NCBI GenBank assembly: GCA_002385815.1
Contig: DGEE01000121.1
Coordinates: 1-5,026, forward strand
Length of the DNA stretch: 5,026 nucleotides
DNA from: Hungateiclostridiaceae bacterium UBA3934
GTDB lineage: Bacteria; Bacillota; Clostridia; Acetivibrionales; DTU013
Reading direction: 5' to 3'
In this document: in pieces, positions 1 through 5,026 of the stretch
How the letters are laid out: each line of letters starts with the position of its first letter
Position numbering within the stretch: the first letter of the stretch is position 1
Notes under the pieces: model-generated
Seen by the model: the letters and a program-made list of their open reading frames with translations, nothing else
Databases searched by the model: none
Told to the model about the DNA's origin: nothing
Made by a program: the position numbers and the translations under genes

Positions 1-348
1 GCCTTTTTTATCAAATATGCGACTCTTCTTTTCCAAGTTCGTGACACTTCTCAGCCATAGCGAAATGCTCGTTACAGTGGACTGTCTCCATACCTTGTTT
101 GGAAGTGCATCGCATACCGTTCACACAGCTTCTATACTATAGCACCGTATGCTCCGTCCGGCAACCTGTTCGAACCGTCAATAAACTCCTTACACATAGA
201 TTACTTCAATATCTCTTTTTAATACTCTTTTTTATTGTCATATATTCGAGCTTTCTCGACTCGATGCGCGATTTGTGACCGGTTTGTCCCGCACAGACCA
301 AATAACAGGATGGTATTGACCCCTTAGCGAGGCCGGGAAGTGATATGA
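1..348. other. Stretch without a convincing gene
   Basis: Downstream of the second ATPase gene I find no tRNA, rRNA or known riboswitch pattern. The minus strand has two short open frames in different phases. One is 21 codons (197-132, starting with ATG). The other is 37 codons (124-11, starting with GTG and rich in Cys and His). Neither has a convincing ribosome binding site. Together they could be a decayed gene or chance. A TTCGAAC heptamer at about 169-175 resembles a tRNA T-loop, but its flanks do not pair. A 5-base-pair hairpin (TCGAG, four bases, CTCGA on the minus strand, about 246-259) has no U run. The minus strand ends at the window edge in AAAAAAGGC, which could be the first half of a terminator. 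Confidence 0.5.
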
Positions 349-807
349 TCAGATATGCTTTATTACCTTATGCGTTTTTTCTATCCTTTTTAATATAGTT
401 ATTTTATTGCCCTTTTTATTTACTTTCACCTTATCGCACAAGCCTTTGACTATCATTATGCCTCTGCCGCTCTCTATCATATCATCTGGATTCGGAACTG
501 ATGATTCATTCTTTTGGCAAATCTCATCGAAATCATATCCGGATCCTTCATCCTCGATTATCAGGAAAACTTCACCCTTTTCTGTTACTCCCGCATCGAT
601 CTTTACTTTTTTGCTCTTATCCCCATGGTTTCCATGCAATATTGCATTAATCAGAATCTCATTGAGGATTACTTTAAAGTCAAACAGAACCTCGTCACAT
701 AATTCTCCGCAATTTCGCTGCAGACGACTTATCAATTCTTCTACTACCAACCTGACTTTGCTCAATTCACTCGGTATATCAGTGCTGTAAATGCATCGAC
801 TTTTCAA
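349..807 (-). CDS. GHKL-type ATP-binding protein, serine-kinase/anti-sigma family
   Basis: This is a 152-residue cytoplasmic protein of the HATPase family that includes RsbW, RsbT and SpoIIAB. All ATP-binding boxes are present: the N-box LNEILINAILHGN at 48-60 (Glu50, Asn54), the G1 box EDEGSGYDF at 85-93, and the G2 box ESGRGIMIVKGL at 112-123. The N-terminal IPSELSKVRLVVEELISRL also fits. Its size matches RsbW. The start must be TTG at 807, because a TAG lies two codons upstream and no in-frame ATG occurs before the conserved core. A weak AGGA lies 10 bases upstream at 818-821, so translation may be low. The gene stands 180 bases after the sigma factor behind a sigma-B-like promoter. It may phosphorylate the local antagonist, act as a second anti-sigma factor, or play an RsbT-like role. 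The sequence does not decide between these. Confidence 0.88.
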   Translation of the reverse strand: MKSRCIYSTDIPSELSKVRLVVEELISRLQRNCGELCDEVLFDFKVILNEILINAILHGNHGDKSKKVKIDAGVTEKGEVFLIIEDEGSGYDFDEICQKNESSVPNPDDMIESGRGIMIVKGLCDKVKVNKKGNKITILKRIEKTHKVIKHI

Positions 808-896
808 TATCTACACATCCTAACAAATATTATGCGCAGGTCCGGAAGTGATTCGGCCATATCTTATTATCATCGATCGCTTTATACATAGATATA

Positions 897-922
897 TTAC
901 CCTCTGTACGTACCGGGTAAAC
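897..922 (-). promoter_or_regulatory. Sigma-B-type promoter ahead of the second ATPase gene
   Basis: On the minus strand GTTTAC (922-917) is followed by 14 bases and then GGGTAA (902-897). The known sigma-B consensus is GTTTAA, 12-15 bases, GGGTAT, so each box has one mismatch and the spacing fits. Transcription would start near 888-890, leaving an 80-base leader before the TTG start at 807. The promoter lies 66 bases after the stop codon of the sigma factor gene, which suggests that the sigma factor drives the downstream ATPase gene. A small hairpin without a U run (967-984) lies between the sigma gene and this promoter and might weaken read-through. Confidence 0.65.
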
Positions 923-987
923 AAATATATCCGTTTGCCATGGTGTCCTGAAATGTCTGGCCGTTCACCGCAGTCCTGCACGGTCAT

Positions 988-1752
988 TTACTTATAAAGC
1001 ATCCCCCTGAACCGTTCGAGGACCTTTTTCTCAAGACGGGAAATATACATTTGCGAAACCCCCATTCGCTCAGCTATTTCCTTCTGGGTCTTCCTGTCGA
1101 AATACCTCAGCCTGATAAACTCTCTCTCCGCTTCATTGAACTTGCTGATGCTTTTCTCCAGAAAATCCTTGTTTTCGATTCTTTCAAATTCCGTATCATT
1201 ATCTCCTATTGTTTCGTGAAGTTCGATGTCATCATCATTATATGCACTCTGGTCAAATGACTGTATGTTGTACACATTCCATGATTCCACTATCTCAAGC
1301 ACATTTTCAGGCTTGATGTTCAGATATGCCGCAATCTCATCGACCTTCGGTGTCCTGTTGAGTTCCTGCGAAAGGTGGTCTTTTGCCATGTTGACCTTCT
1401 GATATAGCTCGTATATGCGTCTTGGGATCCTTATAGCAGAACTTTTATCGCGGAAATATCTCTTGATCTCTCCTACTATAGTCGGGGTGGCAAAACTGAC
1501 GAATTTAAACCCTTTTTCCGGGTCGAAGCGCTCCACTGCCTTGATCAGGGCAATACAGGCTACCTGGTAGATATCCTCGTATTCAACGCCTCTGTTGAGA
1601 AACTTCCTCGAAATGATCTCCGCCAGATAGGTGTATCTGTTTACTATCTCATTTCTGACAGCTACGTTTCGTTCTTCTTTATATAATGCAAAAAGCTCAT
1701 CATTATCTTCAGGCCAGTCTGTCTTTGCCGGCTTGTTGATGTTTTGAACCAT
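988..1752 (-). CDS. sigB: RNA polymerase sigma factor, SigB/SigF/SigG family
   Basis: This 254-residue group 3 sigma-70 factor directs RNA polymerase to stress- or development-type promoters. Region 2 covers about 37-105, including VEYEDIYQVACIALIKAVER and FATPTIVGEIKRYFRDKS. A basic IRIPRR stretch follows at 107-112. Region 3 covers about 113-165, and region 4 about 200-250 with the helix-turn-helix QKEIAERMGVSQMYISRLEK. The length and regions match full-length B. subtilis SigB (about 260), and nothing is missing. The ATG has GAGGAG 10 bases upstream, inside the anti-sigma gene. Its position directly after RsbV- and RsbW-type genes points to a SigB-like general stress factor. SigF also comes in this gene order (spoIIAA-AB-AC), so a sporulation role cannot be excluded from sequence alone. 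A sigma-B-like promoter lies just downstream, which favours the SigB reading. Confidence 0.93.
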   Translation of the reverse strand: MVQNINKPAKTDWPEDNDELFALYKEERNVAVRNEIVNRYTYLAEIISRKFLNRGVEYEDIYQVACIALIKAVERFDPEKGFKFVSFATPTIVGEIKRYFRDKSSAIRIPRRIYELYQKVNMAKDHLSQELNRTPKVDEIAAYLNIKPENVLEIVESWNVYNIQSFDQSAYNDDDIELHETIGDNDTEFERIENKDFLEKSISKFNEAEREFIRLRYFDRKTQKEIAERMGVSQMYISRLEKKVLERFRGMLYK

Positions 1753-1753
1753 T

Positions 1754-2146
1754 TCAGGACTTCTCCTCGATATATTTAGTCATGGACAGAATACGCTCCC
1801 TGCTGTCAGGGCAGAATTCGACCTCGTCCATAAATGCTTTGATTATCGACACTCCCAAACCATCCTCGTCATCCTCGAAAATACAGCCGGCTCTTTCAAT
1901 GTCTGAAGAGAATGTAATGATCAGCTTGCTGCCATAGACCTCGTATAATATCTCATATCCGCCGTTATTCTTTCCACTGACATTTATCAACCTGCTGCAC
2001 ACTTCAGATACGGCGACTTTGATATCTTCGACGGTATCTATGTCGAACCCCATTCTGTAAGCGACTCCCGCTGCTGTCAGCCTGGCAACGCTCACATATT
2101 CAGCCTTGCAGGGCAATGACAGCGTGATCTTGTCATTTAACTCCAT
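1754..2146 (-). CDS. rsbW: RsbW-like anti-sigma factor with altered ATP-binding boxes
   Basis: This 130-residue cytoplasmic protein is of the RsbW/SpoIIAB GHKL-ATPase type. Canonical members bind the sigma factor and phosphorylate the antagonist. The N-terminal part matches RsbW well (LPCKAEYVSVARLTAAGVAY, 11-30, then RMGFDIDTVEDIKVAVSEV). The end also fits (DGLGVSIIKAFMDEVEF, 95-111, and MTKYIEE). The N-box keeps the glutamate (Glu48), but the asparagine four residues later is Arg52. The stretch where a DxGxG box belongs reads FSSDIERAG, and the ATP lid between it and GLG is short. The protein is about 30 residues shorter than B. subtilis RsbW. It may bind the sigma factor with weak or no kinase activity. 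Its stop codon lies 1 base before the sigma factor ATG, which implies translational coupling. The symbol reflects family and context, not proven activity. Confidence 0.88.
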   Translation of the reverse strand: MELNDKITLSLPCKAEYVSVARLTAAGVAYRMGFDIDTVEDIKVAVSEVCSRLINVSGKNNGGYEILYEVYGSKLIITFSSDIERAGCIFEDDEDGLGVSIIKAFMDEVEFCPDSRERILSMTKYIEEKS

Positions 2147-2153
2147 CAAACCA

Positions 2154-2160
2154 CTCCTCC
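2154..2160 (-). promoter_or_regulatory. Ribosome binding site that sets the anti-sigma gene start
   Basis: The minus strand reads GGAGGAG here, a strong Shine-Dalgarno match. It lies 7 bases before the ATG at 2146 but only 4 bases before an in-frame TTG at 2149. The spacing and codon choice favour the ATG, which removes one residue from the longest open frame. Confidence 0.85.
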
Positions 2161-2172
2161 ATCATTTATACA

Positions 2173-2487
2173 TCAATGAATTATGAATAACTTGTCCAGG
2201 CCGGTAATAACGAATAGCTTCTTTATGTGGTCTTTGATATTGATAATATGGATATTCCTTTCATTCTGCCTCGCTTTTTTCAAGGCACCTACAAATACTC
2301 CCAACCCTGTGCTGTCCATGTAGTTCAGACCACTGCAGTCGATGGAGACGTCACCTGTGCTGTTTTCAACGATCCGATATATTTTCTCCTTGAACTGCTG
2401 CGCATTGTATATGTCTATCTCACCGCTGACAAAGATTTCTGCATCTTTTTCCGAGTATTCCGCTTTGACGATTAATTCACCGGACAT
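2173..2487 (-). CDS. rsbV: STAS-domain anti-sigma-factor antagonist, RsbV type
   Basis: This small cytoplasmic protein of 104 residues consists of one STAS domain, the usual size for RsbV and SpoIIAA. When unphosphorylated, members of this family bind the anti-sigma kinase and so free the sigma factor. Phosphorylation of a conserved serine inactivates them. The phosphorylation loop is clear: DCSGLNYMDSTGLGVFVGAL at 50-69, with Ser59 as the expected acceptor. The N-terminal strand and the GEIDIYNAQQFK stretch (22-33) are also typical. The ATG start has a G-rich site (AGGGGG) about 8 bases upstream. The gene lies 20 bases after the membrane-protein gene and 26 bases before the anti-sigma gene, so it is probably cotranscribed with both. 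It could equally serve another anti-sigma/sigma pair, but its neighbours make the local sigma factor the likely target. The symbol is given by family and context. Confidence 0.93.
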   Translation of the reverse strand: MSGELIVKAEYSEKDAEIFVSGEIDIYNAQQFKEKIYRIVENSTGDVSIDCSGLNYMDSTGLGVFVGALKKARQNERNIHIINIKDHIKKLFVITGLDKLFIIH

Positions 2488-2507
2488 ATAAGCTACCCCC
2501 TGTTATT

Positions 2508-3560
2508 TTATTTTAAGAGAAATTTCAGAAATTCTTCCGCTTTTTCCTGCTGCTGGCAACCGGCAAATATCGCCGCTATCATTTCATCAGCGATAACACC
2601 GGCCTCTTTCAATGCCTTGCTGTCAGTTATATAAATCCCATAAAGGTGTTTCTCATCGGATTGACCGCTTTCATCTGTGTCGACTGTGTCTGTCTCCGGC
2701 TTGTCCGGAGAATCAGTATCGACAGCATTGCCAGGCAGCTTTCTTTCCCCTGGTATTCCTTCAGCCTCAGAGGACATCAGGTCGTCAATATCTTCGACTG
2801 CAAGGATCAGATCCTGATGCCCGGAAACATCGATGCCCAGTTCCGGCGCAATCTCATCGAGGCTCATGAACGCACCCACTTTTGCATATCTCTCATATAT
2901 TGTCCTGTTGACGATGAACACATCTATATCCCCGGCATATAACAGCGTCATAGCCTTCATCTCCATGGCGTAATGCTGCTGTCCCGCGCCGCCGTCAGCG
3001 ATATAGGCACTATCTATGCCAGGCTCTGCAATAGCGGGTATGTTCTCTTTTATGCTTTTCTTCAGCGCATCCACTGATTCGTATAAATACATGTCTCCTA
3101 TGAAAGCAATGTTAAAATCATATTCCACCTTGTTGGTACAGCTTCCGATGGCAGTTACCATAAATATTATGATAAGCACTGCCGCCAGAATATGATACTT
3201 ATAATAATGAAAGAAGTGGTCCGTCTTTTTTTCATCGAAACCGAATTTTTTCAGAAACATCGCCAGCTTGCCAGGCGGTTCTTCTTTCACTCTGACATGA
3301 TAACCCATCAGGGTGTTGTACGCCTCTGTTATCAGTTCAAAGTCATACTCAAGACCCGCCGGATCATGGCCTGTAACGTTTCCGTCACCAGCCTGAGCTG
3401 TATTCGCGATGTCTTCTTCTGCCGAATCCTGTTCATACTGCTCTCTCTGAAACTTCTCCTGCCTGTGTTTTTTCAGCAGAATTGCATACTTTCTTTCAAT
3501 CTCTCTTCTGGACGCCTGCTTTGGAACGCCCAGGATTTTCCTTGCTTCTTTTTTATCCAT
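2508..3560 (-). CDS. Membrane protein with degenerate DnaJ-like domain
   Basis: The protein has 350 residues and an unknown function. Residues 1-33 resemble helices I and II of a J domain (ARKILGVPKQASRREIERKY), and residues 72-86 resemble helix III (FELITEAYNTLMG). Where a J domain has HPD this one has HRQ, and an acidic, Gln-rich insert of about 35 residues follows. It is therefore unlikely to stimulate an Hsp70 in the usual way. One hydrophobic segment at about 123-141 is preceded by a basic stretch, predicting a cytoplasmic N-terminus and an external C-terminal domain. The external part carries GDIDVFIVNRTIYERYAKVG (209-228), which looks faintly like a solute-binding fold, and a Asp/Thr/Pro-rich stretch near 278-303. 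AIGSC at the end of the membrane segment looks like a lipobox, but it lies far too deep to be a signal peptide. The start is ATG, with AAAGGGG 10 bases upstream. The gene leads the sigma operon, with the antagonist gene 20 bases downstream, so a sensing role is possible but only inferred. Confidence 0.85.
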   Translation of the reverse strand: MDKKEARKILGVPKQASRREIERKYAILLKKHRQEKFQREQYEQDSAEEDIANTAQAGDGNVTGHDPAGLEYDFELITEAYNTLMGYHVRVKEEPPGKLAMFLKKFGFDEKKTDHFFHYYKYHILAAVLIIIFMVTAIGSCTNKVEYDFNIAFIGDMYLYESVDALKKSIKENIPAIAEPGIDSAYIADGGAGQQHYAMEMKAMTLLYAGDIDVFIVNRTIYERYAKVGAFMSLDEIAPELGIDVSGHQDLILAVEDIDDLMSSEAEGIPGERKLPGNAVDTDSPDKPETDTVDTDESGQSDEKHLYGIYITDSKALKEAGVIADEMIAAIFAGCQQQEKAEEFLKFLLK

Positions 3561-3607
3561 ATGACCACGGCCCCTTTACATATAAAGCATGTCAATTGAC
3601 GCAAACA

Positions 3608-3642
3608 GGCATCCGTCATCATATATATGGTGCGGTGATGCC
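3608..3642 (-). terminator. Weak inverted repeat downstream of lysS, doubtful terminator
   Basis: Sixteen bases after the lysS stop codon the minus strand reads GGCATC, then 23 bases, then GATGCC. The stem can be lengthened by two CG pairs across a small bulge. It is followed by TGTTTG rather than a run of U, and the loop is long and AT-rich. It could attenuate lysS transcription or protect its 3' end, but it is not a convincing intrinsic terminator, so read-through from lysS into the next gene remains possible. Confidence 0.2.
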
Positions 3643-3658
3643 ATAGTACGATTAGTGT

Positions 3659-5026
3659 CTAATCCCTGGGTTTCATTGTAGGGAAGAGTATGATATCCCT
3701 TATGGAATAGGAGTCGGTCAGGAGCATTATCAGCCTGTCAACTCCGATGCCAAGTCCGCCGGTAGGAGGCAGTCCGTACTCCAGTGCATTGATGTAGTCA
3801 TCATCCATCATGCTGGCTTCTTCGTCGCCTTCCTCGCGCTTTCTGACCTGTTCAAGGAACCTTTCCTTCTGATCGATGGGATCATTGAGTTCGGAATAGG
3901 CATTGGCCATCTCCCTGCCAGTTATGAAAAGTTCGAATCTCTCGGTCAGCTCAGGCCTGTCAGGCTTTCTTTTGGTAAGAGGCGACACTTCCACAGGGTA
4001 ATCCATGATGAATGTGGGTTGGATAAGGTGCTCCTCTGCCAGTTCCTCAAATACAAGATTCATTACTTCACCTTTGGTCAATTTGTCTTCTACATGAAGA
4101 TTCTTTCCGCGCGCGGCTGCCCTGGCCTCTTCATCGGTTGCTATCGTGTCGAAGTCGATACCTGAATACTCAAGTACCGCATCCCTCATGGTCATTCTCT
4201 TCCAGGGCGTTGTCAGATCTATTTCCTGACCCTGGTATACTATCTTTGTAGTACCCAGAACATTTCTGGCAACAGTGGATATCAGATCTTCCGTAAGATC
4301 CATCATGCCTTTGTAGTCATTGTATGCTTCATAGATTTCTATCATTGTGAACTCAGGGTTGTGCTTGACGGACATTCCTTCGTTTCTGAACATCCTGCCC
4401 ATCTCATATACCTTTTCGAAGCCCCCGACTATCAGTCGCTTGAGGTACAGTTCCGGAGCGATTCTGAGGAACAGGTCCAGATCGAGCGTATTATGGTGTG
4501 TCACAAATGGTCTGGCAGCAGCACCGCCCTGTATCGTGCCCAGGATCGGTGTATCGACCTCAAGGAAACCCCTGTCATCAAGGTATTTTCTGATTTCCTT
4601 TATTATTTTACTGCGCAGCACAAAGGTTTTTCTGACGTCCGGGTTCATGATCAGGTCTAAGTATCTTTGTCTGTACCGCAGATCAACGTCTCTGAGGCCA
4701 TGCCATTTTTCCGGCAGCGGCTTTAATGACTTGGCCAGCAGCGTGATTTTCTCAGCCTTTATCGATATCTCGCCCTTGTGGGTCTTAAAAACTGTACCCT
4801 CGACACCTATCATGTCTCCGATATCGAATTTCTTGAATTCTTCGTATGCTTCGGCCCCAATATCATTTATTCTGACATAAATCTGTATCCTGCCGCCGCG
4901 GTCCTGGATGTCACAGAAACTGGCCTTTCCCATACCTCTCTTGGACATCATCCTGCCTGCTGCAGATACATACTCCCCTTCCATTGTATCAAAATTATCG
5001 ATTATCTCATCGGATCGATGTGTCAC
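3659..5026 (-). CDS. lysS: Lysyl-tRNA synthetase, class II (5' end outside window)
   Basis: This cytoplasmic enzyme attaches lysine to tRNA-Lys using ATP. The visible 455 residues hold an N-terminal OB-fold anticodon-binding domain (about 18-98) and a class IIb catalytic core. Motif 1 lies near 148-161 (FLEVDTPIL). The LysRS-typical GGAAARPFVTHHN is at 167-179. Motif 2 is near 204-232 (FRNEG...HNPEFTMIE), and motif 3 is near 418-446 (GLGIGVDRLIMLLTD). The reading frame is open to the window edge, where the first codon is GTG. In this family the THRSDEII-like stretch normally lies some 35-45 residues inside the protein, and full-length enzymes are about 490-500 residues. The GTG is therefore probably an internal valine, and the true start lies beyond the window. 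The C-terminus is complete, ending in TAG. The next gene starts 98 bases downstream. No damage is seen. Confidence 0.97.
   Translation of the reverse strand: MTHRSDEIIDNFDTMEGEYVSAAGRMMSKRGMGKASFCDIQDRGGRIQIYVRINDIGAEAYEEFKKFDIGDMIGVEGTVFKTHKGEISIKAEKITLLAKSLKPLPEKWHGLRDVDLRYRQRYLDLIMNPDVRKTFVLRSKIIKEIRKYLDDRGFLEVDTPILGTIQGGAAARPFVTHHNTLDLDLFLRIAPELYLKRLIVGGFEKVYEMGRMFRNEGMSVKHNPEFTMIEIYEAYNDYKGMMDLTEDLISTVARNVLGTTKIVYQGQEIDLTTPWKRMTMRDAVLEYSGIDFDTIATDEEARAAARGKNLHVEDKLTKGEVMNLVFEELAEEHLIQPTFIMDYPVEVSPLTKRKPDRPELTERFELFITGREMANAYSELNDPIDQKERFLEQVRKREEGDEEASMMDDDYINALEYGLPPTGGLGIGVDRLIMLLTDSYSIRDIILFPTMKPRD

Noticed and set aside
160..182. A TTCGAAC heptamer suggesting the T-loop of a tRNA.
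   Set aside because: The flanking bases do not form a 5-base-pair T-stem on either strand, and no acceptor or anticodon arm is visible.
820..987. A 55-codon minus-strand frame whose ATG directly follows the sigma factor stop codon (TAAATG).
   Set aside because: It has no usable ribosome binding site, resembles no family I know, has a random-looking composition and overlaps the sigma-B-like promoter.
2493..2518. A sigma-B-like pair TCTTAA, 14 bases, GGGTAG upstream of the antagonist gene.
   Set aside because: The -35 box is poor and the -10 box ends only 5 bases before the ATG, so the transcript would be leaderless. The G run is better explained as the ribosome binding site.
3590..3595. A perfect TTGACA on the minus strand as a -35 box for the J-like gene.
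   Set aside because: At 16-18 bases downstream there is no -10 box, and that position falls on the G-rich ribosome binding site.
3192..3599. A plus-strand open frame of 135 codons opposite the J-like gene.
   Set aside because: It mirrors the N-terminal coding region of the minus-strand gene. Its Phe/Leu/Arg-rich make-up is that of an antisense shadow.
4347..4880. A long plus-strand open frame opposite lysS (177 codons).
   Set aside because: It is the complement of conserved class II synthetase motifs and shows no family resemblance or ribosome binding site of its own.

Overview
The window is a single-direction block in which every supported gene lies on the minus strand, so it reads from right to left. 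Its moderate GC content, Shine-Dalgarno sites of the GGAGG type, free use of ATA codons and a SigB/RsbV/RsbW-type regulatory module all suggest a Gram-positive anaerobe of the Bacillota, most likely class Clostridia. The genus cannot be told from the sequence alone.

Layout in transcription order: (1) 5026-3659, the bulk of lysS (class II lysyl-tRNA synthetase), whose 5' end lies beyond the window edge. (2) A 98-base gap with a short palindrome and a weak inverted repeat. (3) 3560-2508, a single-pass membrane protein with a degenerate DnaJ-like cytoplasmic domain lacking HPD, and an extracytoplasmic domain I do not recognise. (4) 2487-2173, a STAS anti-sigma-factor antagonist (RsbV type). (5) 2146-1754, an RsbW-like anti-sigma protein in which ATP-binding positions are altered. 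(6) 1752-988, a complete SigB/SigF/SigG-type sigma factor. (7) A 180-base gap holding a good match to a sigma-B-type promoter (GTTTAC, 14 bases, GGGTAA). (8) 807-349, a second GHKL-type ATPase of the RsbW/RsbT superfamily with intact ATP-binding boxes and a TTG start. (9) 348-1, no convincing gene, only short open frames.

How the genes fit together: genes 3 to 6 are spaced 20, 26 and 1 bases apart and are probably one operon. The antagonist, the anti-sigma protein and the sigma factor form a classical partner-switching set. In such systems the anti-sigma kinase holds the sigma factor and phosphorylates the antagonist, and a PP2C phosphatase reverses this. No phosphatase gene is in the window. 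The resident RsbW-like protein lacks the conserved N-box asparagine and a recognisable G1 box. The downstream ATPase keeps all the boxes and sits behind a promoter that the sigma factor itself may read. A reasonable hypothesis is that sigma holding and kinase activity are divided between two proteins and that the sigma factor drives a feedback loop. The membrane J-like protein at the head of the operon could be an input, but only its position supports that.
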